Positions 55,388 through 64,000 of a stretch of DNA of 64,000 bases are shown here, piece after piece. Origin of the DNA: CALBTQ01 sp036725605 (GTDB lineage: Bacteria > Lernaellota > Lernaellaia > Lernaellales > Lernaellaceae). Below the pieces are notes generated by a model. It saw only the letters and a list, made by a program, of their open reading frames with translations, ran no database searches and was not told the DNA's origin. How positions within the stretch are numbered: position 1 is the first letter of the stretch; every line of letters begins with the position of its first letter. The position numbers were made by a program, and so were the translations under genes. The stretch covers positions 78,848-142,847 of the forward strand of contig DAIMDW010000014.1 in the NCBI GenBank assembly GCA_036725605.1. Reading direction: 5' to 3'.

Positions 55388-56263
55388 GTGAAGGAATCGG
55401 GCCGCGAACGTTGGCTATCGCTGCTCCTGCTCGCGCCCAGCTTTTTGCTGGTGCTGTTGTTCGTGTATGGTTTCATCTCCTGGAGCGGTTATATCTCGAT
55501 GTCCGCGTGGCGCGGCCTGGTGCCCGACTACACCTTCGTCGGCCTCAAACAATACGCGAGCCTGCTGCAGCAACCGCGCTTCATTCAGGACCTGATCAAC
55601 ACCGGTCTGTTCACCGCGCTGTTTTTGGTCGGCAACCTGTTTTTCGGCCTGCTGTTAGCCGTGTTGCTCGACCGGAAGCTGCGCGGCGAAACGTTCTTCC
55701 GCAACCTGTTCCTGTTCCCGATGTCGATCTCGTTCGTGGTCACCGGCACGATCTGGATGTGGGTGTTCAATCCCTCCAGCGGCCTGAACGTATTCTTCAG
55801 CGCGCTGGGCTTCGATACCTCCAACTGGCTGTGGATCGTCGATAAGCGCATGGCCCTGTTCTGCGTCGTCATGGCCGCCGTCTGGCAGATGACCGGCTTC
55901 ACCATGGCGCAGTACCTGGCCGGCCTGCGCGGCATCTCCGACGATATCCGCGAGGCCGCGCGCATCGACGGCGCGAGCGAAACGCAGATCTTCACCCACA
56001 TCCTGCTGCCGCAATTGCTGCCGGTGACCGTCGGCGCGATCGTCATTCTCGGGCACATCTCACTGAAAATCTTCGATTTGATCTTCGTCATGACCGGCGG
56101 CGGACCGGCGCAGCGCACCGACGTGCCGGGCATCTACATGTTCGAGACGACCTTCCGCGGCGACTTTTTCGCCCGTGGCGCGGCCATCGGCATCTTCATG
56201 CTGCTGATGGTCGCGGTGCTGATCGTACCGTACCTCATCTACAGCCACCGGATGGACAAATGA
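55388..56263 (+). CDS. Sugar ABC transporter permease 1 (MalF/UgpA-like)
   Basis: A 291-residue inner-membrane protein with six predicted spans. It has the EAA loop EAARIDGASETQIFTHILLPQ that contacts the ATPase and the FDLIFVMTGGGP segment typical of CUT1 permeases. GTG start at 55388, three bases after the binding-protein stop. It overlaps the second permease by four bases. Confidence 0.95.
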   Translation: MKESGRERWLSLLLLAPSFLLVLLFVYGFISWSGYISMSAWRGLVPDYTFVGLKQYASLLQQPRFIQDLINTGLFTALFLVGNLFFGLLLAVLLDRKLRGETFFRNLFLFPMSISFVVTGTIWMWVFNPSSGLNVFFSALGFDTSNWLWIVDKRMALFCVVMAAVWQMTGFTMAQYLAGLRGISDDIREAARIDGASETQIFTHILLPQLLPVTVGAIVILGHISLKIFDLIFVMTGGGPAQRTDVPGIYMFETTFRGDFFARGAAIGIFMLLMVAVLIVPYLIYSHRMDK

Positions 56264-57087
56264 ACGCGCGCCGTGTGATTTCGCAATTCGTCCTCTATGC
56301 GCTGCTGATCGCCTTCGCGCTGTTTTTCATCATGCCGCTGTACGTGATGATCGTCACTTCGCTCAAGAGCCTGACCGAAGCGCAAACGACCAGCATGTGG
56401 GCCTGGCCGCAGGCGTTGACCCTCGGCGCCTACGCCGAGGCCGGCGGCAAGCTCGGGCGCGGCATCCTCAACAGCCTGCTGCTGACGATCCCGGCGACGC
56501 TGCTCTCGTCGCTGGTCGGCTCGCTCAACGGCTACTGTCTTTCCAAGTGGAAGTTCCGCGGCAGCGACCTGCTGTTCACCGTCGTGCTGTTCGGCATGTT
56601 CATCCCCTATCAGTCGGTGCTGATTCCGCTGGTCTACTTCCTGCAGAAAATCGGCCTGTACAACACGATCCCCGGTCTGGTGTTCGTGCACGTGATCTAC
56701 GGCGTGCCGATCACCACGCTGATCTTCCGCAACTACTACGCGACCATCCCCAACGAGATGATCGAAGCCAGCCGCATCGACGGCGCGGGCTTGCTGCGCA
56801 CCTACTGGTACGTCTTTTTGCCCATCAGCCTGCCCAGCTTCGTGGTCGTGGCCATCTGGCAGTTCACCAACATCTGGAACGAATTCCTCTTCGCCGTCAC
56901 CTTGACCAATAACCCCGCCACGCAACCGGTGACCGTCGCGTTGCAGAACCTCACCGGCTCGATGATCAGCCAGTGGAACGTGCAGATGGCCGGCGCGCTG
57001 ATCGCCTCGCTGCCCACGTTGATCGTTTATATCCTGTTGGGCCGGTATTTCATCGGCGGGATGATGGCCGGGTCGGTCAAGGGTTGA
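56260..57087 (+). CDS. Sugar ABC transporter permease 2 (MalG/UgpE-like)
   Basis: A 275-residue partner permease starting with ATGA overlap. The EAA motif reads EASRIDGAGLLRTYWYVFLPI. The final segment IYILLGRYFIGGMMAGSVKG is the usual CUT1 C-terminus. It completes the importer. No clear terminator is seen after it; 230 bases separate it from cysK and contain GCTTGACTTTCC at 57104-57115, a possible -35 without a convincing -10. Confidence 0.95.
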   Translation: MNARRVISQFVLYALLIAFALFFIMPLYVMIVTSLKSLTEAQTTSMWAWPQALTLGAYAEAGGKLGRGILNSLLLTIPATLLSSLVGSLNGYCLSKWKFRGSDLLFTVVLFGMFIPYQSVLIPLVYFLQKIGLYNTIPGLVFVHVIYGVPITTLIFRNYYATIPNEMIEASRIDGAGLLRTYWYVFLPISLPSFVVVAIWQFTNIWNEFLFAVTLTNNPATQPVTVALQNLTGSMISQWNVQMAGALIASLPTLIVYILLGRYFIGGMMAGSVKG

Positions 57088-57317
57088 TTCGCCGCCGAAA
57101 GCCGCTTGACTTTCCGCATTTTCGCTTTACCCTACTATTCAAGTGGTCTTTGCGTTGTTTTACGCAAGCAAGCGAGATGAAAGTGAAAGTAGCTTTGTTT
57201 TCAAAACGTTGCACTCTTCTTGCCCCCGGGATTGGTCGTCATCGCCTCGGCATTCGATGTCGTTGACGCCGCGCGGTCCGTTTTCATTCCGTAAAATCTG
57301 GCATAAGGAAAGTATCC

Positions 57318-58253
57318 ATGAGCAAAATCGCTGAAAATATTACGCAATTGGTCGGCCGCACCCCGTTGGTTCGTTTGCGGAAACTCTCCGCCGGCCTGCC
57401 GGGAAACGTGGTGTTGAAACTCGAATTTTTCAATCCCATGTCCAGCATCAAGGACCGCATCGCCCTTTCCATGATCGAAGCCGCCGAAAAAGACGGCAAA
57501 TTGACCAAGGATTCGATCATCGTCGAGCCGACCAGCGGCAACACGGGCATCGGTCTGGCCTTCGTCTGCGCCCAACGCGGCTATCAATTGATTTTGACCA
57601 TGCCCGACACGATGTCGGTCGAGCGGCGCAAGCTGCTCAAGGTTTTCGGCGCGCAATTGGTGCTGACCCCCGGCAGCGAAGGCATGCCCGGCGCGATCGC
57701 CAAGGCGGAGGAAATCGTCAAAGGCAATCCCAAAGCCATCAGCCTGCGGCAGTTCGACAATCCGGCCAATCCGCAGATCCACCGCGTGACCACCGCCGAG
57801 GAAATCTGGAACGACACCGACGGCGCGATCGACTTTCTCGTGGCCGGTGTGGGCACCGGCGGCACGATCACCGGCATCGGCGACGTGCTCAAAAAACGCA
57901 AACCGTCTTTCCAGGCCATCGCCGTCGAACCGGCGGGCAGCCCGGTGCTCTCGGGCGGCAAGCCGGGGCCGCACAAGCTGCAGGGCATCGGCGCGGGCTT
58001 CGTGCCCCAGGTGCTCGACACCGCCGTCATCGACGAGATCATCAAAGTCAAAGAAGCCGACGCCGGCGACACCGCGCGCCGTCTGGCCAGGGAAGAAGGC
58101 GTGCTGGTCGGCATTTCCTCCGGCGCCGCCGTGTGGGCCGCCTTGCAGGTGGCCGCCCGCGCCGAAAACGAGGGCAAGCTGATCGTGGTCATCATCCCCA
58201 GTTGCGGCGAGCGCTACCTGAGCACCTGGCTGTTCGAGGATCTCGATGCCTGA
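57318..58253 (+). CDS. cysK: Cysteine synthase A (O-acetylserine sulfhydrylase)
   Basis: A 311-residue PLP enzyme that makes cysteine from O-acetylserine and sulfide. It shows NPMSSIKDRIA with the PLP lysine, the substrate loop PTSGNTGIGLAF, the GTGGTITGIG phosphate-binding loop and VGISSGAAVWAA near the end. Length is normal. AAGGAAAG precedes the ATG. The stop lies inside the next gene, cysE, an eight-base overlap; CysK and CysE form the cysteine synthase complex, so the coupling fits. Confidence 0.96.
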   Translation: MSKIAENITQLVGRTPLVRLRKLSAGLPGNVVLKLEFFNPMSSIKDRIALSMIEAAEKDGKLTKDSIIVEPTSGNTGIGLAFVCAQRGYQLILTMPDTMSVERRKLLKVFGAQLVLTPGSEGMPGAIAKAEEIVKGNPKAISLRQFDNPANPQIHRVTTAEEIWNDTDGAIDFLVAGVGTGGTITGIGDVLKKRKPSFQAIAVEPAGSPVLSGGKPGPHKLQGIGAGFVPQVLDTAVIDEIIKVKEADAGDTARRLAREEGVLVGISSGAAVWAALQVAARAENEGKLIVVIIPSCGERYLSTWLFEDLDA

Positions 58254-59172
58254 CGTCAAGCCGCCGTTGGATCTGTCGGAGGTCGTGCACGCCATCTGCG
58301 ACACCAACGACCGTCTGGCCAAACAGCTCAGCCGCCGCAACGGGCATCCCCTGCCGTCGCGCGACAAGCTGATCGAGATCGTCGAACGCCTCAAGGCCGT
58401 GCTGTTTCCCGGCTACTTCGGCCTGTCGGAGATGTCGGCCGACAACGTGCGTTTTCACATCGGCGCGCTGCTCGATTCCATCCGCCGCGATCTGCGCGAA
58501 CAGATCAAACGCGGCCTGTGCTTCGCCTGCATCGAATCGACCGGCGAGAAATGCCCCCACTGCGAGCAACGCGCGCTCGAATACACCGACGCGTTTCTCG
58601 CCCGCCTCAGCGACATCCGCCACCTGTTGGGGACCGACGTGCAGGCGGCCTACGAGGGCGATCCGGCCGCGACCAGCCCCGACGAAACGATCTTCTGTTA
58701 CCCCGGCGTGCAGGCGATCACCTATCATCGCCTCGCGCACGAATTGCACCGCCTCGCCGTGCCGCTGATCCCGCGCATCATCAGCGAGCACGCGCACAGC
58801 GTGACCGGCATCGACATTCACCCCGGCGCGACGATCGGCGAGCGATTTTTCATCGATCACGGCACCGGCGTGGTTATCGGCGAAACCTGTGTCATCGGCC
58901 GCAACGTGCGCCTGTACCAGGGCGTCACGCTGGGCGCGAAAAGTTTTCCGCTCGACGACGAAGGCAAGCCGATCAAGGGCGTTGCGCGCCACCCGATCGT
59001 CGAGGACGACGTGATCGTCTACTCGGGCGCGACGATCCTGGGCCGCGTCACCCTCGGTCGCGGCAGTGTGATCGGCGGCAACGTCTGGCTCACCGAATCG
59101 GTGCCGCCCGGCAGCCGCGTCACACAGATCCAGGCCGCCGAGGATCGGTTCGAAAACGGCGGGGGCATTTGA
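58246..59172 (+). CDS. cysE: Serine O-acetyltransferase with a CxxC-CxxC insert
   Basis: A 308-residue enzyme that makes O-acetylserine for CysK. The C-terminal left-handed beta-helix is clear: HPGATIGERFFIDHGTGVVI, GVTLGAKSF, and catalytic His residues in this part; it ends without a long tail but in GGGI, so CysK binding through a terminal Ile is possible. The helical N-terminal part contains GLCFACIESTGEKCPHCEQ, i.e. C-x2-C-x7-C-x2-C, a likely zinc site not found in E. coli CysE. It overlaps cysK by eight bases. Confidence 0.93.
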   Translation: MPDVKPPLDLSEVVHAICDTNDRLAKQLSRRNGHPLPSRDKLIEIVERLKAVLFPGYFGLSEMSADNVRFHIGALLDSIRRDLREQIKRGLCFACIESTGEKCPHCEQRALEYTDAFLARLSDIRHLLGTDVQAAYEGDPAATSPDETIFCYPGVQAITYHRLAHELHRLAVPLIPRIISEHAHSVTGIDIHPGATIGERFFIDHGTGVVIGETCVIGRNVRLYQGVTLGAKSFPLDDEGKPIKGVARHPIVEDDVIVYSGATILGRVTLGRGSVIGGNVWLTESVPPGSRVTQIQAAEDRFENGGGI

Positions 59173-59270
59173 CGAAGCGGTTGCGGATGATCGACTTTGA
59201 AACGGCGTAAAATCCGGTTGCCTGATTAGACAACAAATTGCGATACATTTTCATAACCGAGGAAAAGCCG

Positions 59271-60437
59271 ATGAAAAAGTTGATCGTCACGATTGTAATA
59301 TTATCATTTATAGGCATAATTGCATTCGCCGGCTATCGTTTTCTGGCGATACACACCAAGGATGCGGTCGTGGATCCGCAAACCTACCTGGGGAATCGCG
59401 GCAATCCGGCATCCATCTATGCCGCCGCATCGACCGGCGTGGTTTACTCGCCGTTGAACGTCGATATCGTCTCCATGAACAGCCTGATGCTCATCGACGT
59501 GGCGGACGATCCGGAATACCTTACCATCGAATTGCAGACTTTCGACGATTCGCGCGGTCAAGGTGCACGGGTGCTGCTGTATCACCATCAGGGACCCGCC
59601 GATTCGTATTACACCGACAAGGCTTTTGAGATAAGGGAGTCGGAAAACAGTCAATCCATCATCGACCCGGACATCCAATACCATTTCGCGGTGACCGCTA
59701 CCGGATTGAACGCGTCGCTGAGCATGCACGATCGTAACGGGAAGCCGATCGAATTTCGCGTCAACGAAACGCGACGCAAAAAATGGTCGCGGGGTTTTCT
59801 CGCGCCGATCGGGGCCGGCGACGCCGTCACCTTCGACTACTTCCCGTTTCTCCACATGAAGAACATGAATTTCGTCCTTCGTTCCGGGACGGAAATTTCG
59901 GTGAAGATCGACGGGCAAAAGCGCACGCCGAAAAAATTGCCCGTCCCGGTCGATGGGGAACTTGTGTATCTGACCCGCTACACCGCCGCGCCGATCATTG
60001 CCTGCTGGAACCGGCCCCACCAAGGCGTTCTGCCGCCGTTGACGCCGCAACAGTCGACGATCGAGGACGGACAAACGCGCTATGAACTCGTCGACAATGC
60101 CGGGCATTATGAAATCAAAAAAATGGTCGGCTTCAATGACCGGCACAGCGTCACCTTCGAGTTCTCACCGCCGCTCCCGGATACGGTCGCCTTAAAAGAG
60201 GAAGTCGTCGTGGACGGACGTTTTTGCGCCGGCGCCGACGATGTCGCGGGGATCGTCGCCGGAACGTATCGTCTTGCGCGTCGGGGAAACGTCATCGATC
60301 TGGAAATCAGCCCGCAAGAGGGCTGGCAACCGATCCCCGGGAAATCCTGGGTTAAAAAATGGAGATGGCAAGGTTCGGTGACTGTCGCGCCGGATAACGC
60401 GGTAACGATGGATTCCGCCTGGATCAGAGTACAATAG
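59271..60437 (+). CDS. Hypothetical membrane-anchored or exported protein
   Basis: A 388-residue protein. The ATG at 59271 follows GAGGAAAAG. A single hydrophobic segment spans residues 4-24 (signal or anchor). The remainder is beta-rich without a recognisable family; there are segments such as LVYLTRYTAAPIIACWN and FEFSPPLPDTVALKEE. It lies 40 bases before the ceramidase-family gene with the same orientation, so they may be co-transcribed. Confidence 0.65.
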   Translation: MKKLIVTIVILSFIGIIAFAGYRFLAIHTKDAVVDPQTYLGNRGNPASIYAAASTGVVYSPLNVDIVSMNSLMLIDVADDPEYLTIELQTFDDSRGQGARVLLYHHQGPADSYYTDKAFEIRESENSQSIIDPDIQYHFAVTATGLNASLSMHDRNGKPIEFRVNETRRKKWSRGFLAPIGAGDAVTFDYFPFLHMKNMNFVLRSGTEISVKIDGQKRTPKKLPVPVDGELVYLTRYTAAPIIACWNRPHQGVLPPLTPQQSTIEDGQTRYELVDNAGHYEIKKMVGFNDRHSVTFEFSPPLPDTVALKEEVVVDGRFCAGADDVAGIVAGTYRLARRGNVIDLEISPQEGWQPIPGKSWVKKWRWQGSVTVAPDNAVTMDSAWIRVQ

Positions 60438-60477
60438 TGGCTATTATGTTGGAAACACCTTCACCCGGGAGGAAGGC

Positions 60478-61860
60478 ATGTTCGCTCGCTCGCGTCTTTG
60501 GTTGCTGACGACGTTTGTGATTTTGACCCTGACGCTCTCGGCCTGCGCCATGCGGCAGGATCTGCGCCACGAGCCCTCGCCGTTCGATCCGGCGTCCGTC
60601 TCCCCGGCGGTGAACGAACCGCCGCAATCCGCCGACTTCCTCTTCGGCGCGGCGCGGCTGGACATCTCGCCGACCGAGTCGATTCCCCTGGGCGGTTACG
60701 GCGTGTACGTCGGCTCGATGAAAAACACGCGCCTGAGCCAGGGCACGCACGATCCGCTGTACGCGACCGCCTTCTTCCTGCTCAAGGGATCGCGGGCGTT
60801 GGTGCTCATCGAGACCGATCTGGTCGGCCTGTTCGGCGGCGACATCGATGCGATCCGTGACGCGGTGGCGACCAAACTGAAGATCGACCGCAACGGCGTG
60901 ATCGTCGCCTCGACCCACACCCATCACAGCCCCGACACCGTCGGCCTGTGGGGCACGGCGATCCCGGCCAACTCCGGCCGCAGCGAAGCGTACATGAACA
61001 TGGTCAAGCAGGCCGCCGTCGAGGCCGCCTGGCAGGCCTACCGACAGCGGCAACCGGCGCGCGTGTTTTACGCCCTCGGCGAGGAAAACGACCTGCACTA
61101 CAACATTCACGAAGGCCAATGGCCCGACCGCAACCTCGACGGGCGCATCACTTTGTTAAGGTTCGTCGGCCGTGACGGCAAGACGTTGGGCACCTTGACC
61201 AACTGGGCCTGCCACCCGACGACCGAAGACATGCCCAACAAGCTGGCCTCCGCCGATTGGGTCGGCCGCTTCTATCAGCGATTGGAACAGGCCGGCGGCT
61301 TGCCCATGTTCGTCAACGGTTCGATCGGCGCGTCGGTGCAGCCCTCGATTCACTGGCGCGACGAGCACATCGGACCGGAAGGCTCGGGCCAGAATTTCGA
61401 ATGGGCGACGAAGTTCGGCGACGTCCTGGCCGATAAAACCATGGCCCTGCTCGACGACCAAATGACTGAAGTGAAATTCGACGACATCGAAATCCAATCG
61501 CGCACCATCATCGTGCATCCGAAGAATTTCATTTACCGCTTCGCCAAGGTCATGGGGTTGCTGAGCATGGATTACCCGCTGGAGGGCCAGGGCTATCCCG
61601 TGCAGATCACCGCCGTGAAACTGGGCCCGCTGCGCCTGGGCACCCTGCCCGGCGAGATGTCGCCGCACCTGGGTTTGCAGATCCGCGAAGCCCTCGGCGG
61701 CGACGCGCAGGTGTTGATCGGCCTGGGCAACGAATGGCTCGGTTACATCCTCGACCGTGAGCAGTACGCCGACAACGGTTTCGCTTACGAAAAGATGTTG
61801 TGCATCTCGCCCGAATTCGGCGAGGACATCGTCGCGGCCTACCGCACGATCCGCTTCTGA
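60478..61860 (+). CDS. Neutral/alkaline ceramidase-family lipoprotein
   Basis: A 460-residue lipoprotein (lipobox LSAC, Cys23; GGAGGAAGG before ATG). It matches the N-terminal ceramidase domain: GAARLDISPTESIPLGGYG, ALVLIETDLVGL, VIVASTHTHHSPDTVG with His147, His149 and His150 as zinc ligands, and NWACHPTTED. These enzymes split ceramide into sphingosine and fatty acid. The usual GDVSPN nucleophile segment is replaced by GSIGASVQPS, so activity on ceramide itself is not assured; many family members are untested. With an endoglycoceramidase 10 kb away it could finish the same pathway. The C-terminal domain of animal enzymes is missing. Confidence 0.75.
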   Translation: MFARSRLWLLTTFVILTLTLSACAMRQDLRHEPSPFDPASVSPAVNEPPQSADFLFGAARLDISPTESIPLGGYGVYVGSMKNTRLSQGTHDPLYATAFFLLKGSRALVLIETDLVGLFGGDIDAIRDAVATKLKIDRNGVIVASTHTHHSPDTVGLWGTAIPANSGRSEAYMNMVKQAAVEAAWQAYRQRQPARVFYALGEENDLHYNIHEGQWPDRNLDGRITLLRFVGRDGKTLGTLTNWACHPTTEDMPNKLASADWVGRFYQRLEQAGGLPMFVNGSIGASVQPSIHWRDEHIGPEGSGQNFEWATKFGDVLADKTMALLDDQMTEVKFDDIEIQSRTIIVHPKNFIYRFAKVMGLLSMDYPLEGQGYPVQITAVKLGPLRLGTLPGEMSPHLGLQIREALGGDAQVLIGLGNEWLGYILDREQYADNGFAYEKMLCISPEFGEDIVAAYRTIRF

Positions 61861-61974
61861 TCATCGCAACATTTTATTGTTTTTCAACGCAATTGCCCTT
61901 GAGCCTCGTTGGCGATCCGTGATAATTGTATGCAAATTAATATATTCGGGGCGCCTAACGTCGAGGAGTGCTTC

Positions 61975-63762
61975 ATGACCGCTATCAAATCCCGCGGCAC
62001 CTTTCTTTCCTTGTTGATTGCCTTGATTTTGCTGACCTTCGCCTCCGCCTGCGTGGAGATCGAAACCGATCCGGAACCGCCGTATCCGATCAAGGATCGC
62101 GATTACTCGTATCCGGAACAGGGCGAGCCGACTCCGCCCTGGGAAGATCCCGGCAACTACCCGGCGGTGAAGATCACCTCGCCGGTCGACGGTGAATTCT
62201 TCCCAGCGGGCGCGGTGACGGTCACCGGCACCTACCAGGGACCGGACCTGTCGTCGCTGACGATCAACGGCCGCACGATCGCGCTCAACGGCGCAAATTT
62301 CTCCACCGAGGTCACGCTCTTTGAAGACGACCTCGCCGCCGCCATCGTCGTCACCGCGACCACGGCCGACGACATCGTCGCCGCCGATCGCGTGACCGTG
62401 TTTCAGGGCACGGCGCAGGCCCTGGCCGAACGGGTGGAAGACGCGCTGCTGGTCGACCTGGAAAATCGCGGGCTGGCCGCGATCTCCGGCGTGCTCTCGA
62501 CCGCGTTGGACGGCCTGGACATCGGCGGCCTGCTCGCGCCCGAAGTCGCCGCCGATCCGCAACTCAAAGCGCTGGTGGAAATCGAAGAAGCCGTGCTGGG
62601 CAACATCGACATCAACCTGGCCAGCGTGCAGGACGCGCTGAACCTGACGCTGCTGGGCAACGACGTTTACATTAAAATGTCGCTGCTGGGCTTCCTCGAC
62701 ATCGAGTTGACGATCAACGGTCTGTACGCCGACCTGCTGGCGAACCTGAGCGTCGACAACGAAAACAACCTCGTGTTCGACATCACCGAAGGCGACTTCG
62801 CCATCGGCGATTTCGAGATCGCTTCGCCGCTGATTCCCGAGGGCATCGCCGGCACGATCGGCACGGTCGTCGAGCTGCTTTCGCCGCTGCTGTACGACCT
62901 GCTGCTCAACAATCTGATCGTCAACGAAGTCAACGGCCTGCTCGACGGCCTGACCCTGGCGATCGACATTCCGCCGTTCTCCTACGAGTTCATTCCCACG
63001 ACCGCCGAGTACACCGACCGCAATCTGGTTCTGGGTTTGGACACGCTGATCACCACCGCGACCAAGTTGCCGACCGACTTCCAGCCCGACGGCTTCCTGG
63101 TCACCGATTCCGACCGGCCGGAGTTCACCGAGTTCGCGCCCAACGACGCGCCCTACGGCGTCGCCCTGGCGCTCAACGACGATATGCTCAACCAGGCGCT
63201 CTATCTGGTCGCCGCTTCCGGCACGCTCGACTTCACCGTCGAGGAGGACTTCCTGGACGCCGAAGTGATTTCGCTGTTGTTCTGGTCCTTCGAAAACGTG
63301 CCCGACGATATGAACGTCTATCTCGAATTCGCCCCGACCGTCGCCCCCATCGCCGTGGGCGACCCGGTGACGGCGCAGTTGCACATCCCGGCCTACACGA
63401 TGCGCGTGATGATCGATCGCGGCTCCCTGGGACCGTGGGAAGCGATGAGCTTCGCCATCGACGTGAGCGTGCCGCTGGATATCATCCGCCTCACCGACAA
63501 CGCCATCAGCCTGGGCCTGGGCGACATCGCCTTCGACCTGCGCGTGCTGCACAACGCGGTCGGACAGGCCAACGTCGCCAACCTCAACCGCCTGCTGGCC
63601 GAACTGCTCGGCGGCCTGCTGCCCGAATTGCTCGGCGGCCTGTCGAACCTGCAAATCACCCTGCCCCCGCTGTTGGGCATCACCGCCGACATCGCCGACA
63701 TCGCCGGCATCGGGCCGTCCAACGACTTCGTGGGCATCTTCCTGGATCTCGAATTCCTGTAA
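61975..63762 (+). CDS. Lipoprotein with Ig-like domain and TULIP-like lipid-binding region (copy B)
   Basis: A 595-residue lipoprotein, paralogue of the 47579 gene. ATG 61975 follows GAGGAG; lipobox FASAC. The Ig-like domain matches copy A segment by segment (VKITSPVDGEFFPAG, VTVTGTYQGP, LTINGRTIALNGANF). Both then have a VEDALLV helix, followed by repeated helix/strand units (LLGFLDIELTINGLYADL). Near the end GPWEAMSFAIDVSV matches APWRAMTLSAMMVF of copy A, and both close with a helix, LPPL and a final strand. Copy B lacks the Asp run. The arrangement is like TULIP/BPI lipid-transfer domains. It starts 115 bases after the ceramidase-family gene on the same strand. Confidence 0.6.
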   Translation: MTAIKSRGTFLSLLIALILLTFASACVEIETDPEPPYPIKDRDYSYPEQGEPTPPWEDPGNYPAVKITSPVDGEFFPAGAVTVTGTYQGPDLSSLTINGRTIALNGANFSTEVTLFEDDLAAAIVVTATTADDIVAADRVTVFQGTAQALAERVEDALLVDLENRGLAAISGVLSTALDGLDIGGLLAPEVAADPQLKALVEIEEAVLGNIDINLASVQDALNLTLLGNDVYIKMSLLGFLDIELTINGLYADLLANLSVDNENNLVFDITEGDFAIGDFEIASPLIPEGIAGTIGTVVELLSPLLYDLLLNNLIVNEVNGLLDGLTLAIDIPPFSYEFIPTTAEYTDRNLVLGLDTLITTATKLPTDFQPDGFLVTDSDRPEFTEFAPNDAPYGVALALNDDMLNQALYLVAASGTLDFTVEEDFLDAEVISLLFWSFENVPDDMNVYLEFAPTVAPIAVGDPVTAQLHIPAYTMRVMIDRGSLGPWEAMSFAIDVSVPLDIIRLTDNAISLGLGDIAFDLRVLHNAVGQANVANLNRLLAELLGGLLPELLGGLSNLQITLPPLLGITADIADIAGIGPSNDFVGIFLDLEFL

Positions 63763-63781
63763 GATTCGCTACGCACCCAAC

Positions 63782-63812
63782 AAGGCGGGGGCCGCGGCCC
63801 TCGCCTTTTTTA
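63782..63812 (+). terminator. Rho-independent terminator
   Basis: AAGGCGGGGGCC, a GC turn and GGCCCTCGCCTT with one wobble pair, then a T run, 20 bases past the stop at 63762. Confidence 0.85.
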
Positions 63813-64000
63813 TTAGGGGGGAGCAAGGTCAAGAGGTATTTGGATTCCTAGATCCTCGGGGCAAGGAGACTATCGATTTTCTCGATTTGTGAATGAAAAC
63901 ATCTGCGTCTTCAATGTTCGCGAGCCTCGCCAAAGGCGAAAGAATGTAGCCTGGGGCGTAAGAGACTGTCGATAAATGCGCATTTGAGAGTCGAACTGAA
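63813..64000. other. No gene seen at right edge
   Basis: About 190 bases without a credible ORF. GAGACTATCGAT and GAGACTGTCGAT occur 100 bases apart, the only repeat noticed. Confidence 0.5.

Noticed and set aside
57106..57138. Promoter for cysK (TTGACT with TACTAT)
   Set aside because: The spacer is 21 bases, too long for a normal sigma-70 promoter; noted only as a possible -35.
61861..63654. 597-codon minus-strand frame opposite copy B lipoprotein
   Set aside because: Gln/Asp/Val-rich shadow of a gene with a lipobox and a paralogue.

Overview
This is a GC-rich chromosomal segment from a Gram-negative bacterium. It encodes outer-membrane barrels, a TolC-type efflux system and many Sec-exported lipoproteins. 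Several exported proteins carry long runs of aspartate next to the lipid-anchor cysteine or at the C-terminus. With the many secreted hydrolases, PKD domain and Cys-rich modules this suggests a deltaproteobacterial-grade or related candidate-phylum lineage (Myxococcota/Bradymonadota/Lernaellota-like). That placement is inference; no rRNA or other decisive marker is present. A run of 100 Ns (38913-39012) inside a tandem repeat shows the window is a scaffolded draft assembly.

Layout. 1-4.9 kb: tripartite RND efflux operon (TolC end, adaptor, permease). 5-13.3 kb: secreted papain-like protease, EF-G, a fused aspartokinase/diaminopimelate decarboxylase and a PNGase F-like lipoprotein. 13.5-17.7 kb: Na/phosphate symporter and a membrane HD-GYP/GAF/GGDEF protein. 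17.7-24.2 kb: an AT-rich, mosaic island with two consecutive pairs of [CHAP-like cysteine amidase without signal peptide + exported beta-propeller], plus a 3' remnant of a third propeller. 24.2-28.3 kb: subtilase lipoprotein with a coupled small ORF, two tRNAs and a lipoprotein. 28.4-36 kb: four cell-wall enzymes (L,D-transpeptidase, MepA-like, M23, MltD-like) beside a small exported protein. 36-39 kb: tRNA-Val, a membrane spermidine-synthase-like protein, and a structured repeat region with duplicated terminators. 39-46.3 kb: three-gene outer-membrane operon. 46.4-47.4 kb: fructose-1,6-bisphosphatase. 47.6-63.8 kb: a lipid/glycan region with endoglycoceramidase, porin-like barrel, sugar ABC importer, cysteine biosynthesis (cysK, cysE), a ceramidase-family lipoprotein and, at both ends, paralogous lipoproteins that look like TULIP lipid-binding proteins.

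How genes may work together. The 47.6-63.8 kb region reads as a candidate glycosphingolipid-use locus: the endoglycoceramidase would free glycan from ceramide, the barrel and CUT1 transporter would take up the glycan, the ceramidase homologue would act on ceramide, and the TULIP-like proteins could hold the lipid. The PNGase F-like protein near 12 kb would add N-glycan release. The 18-24 kb island has the form of an expanding effector-type cassette family. Both readings are predictions from sequence and gene order.
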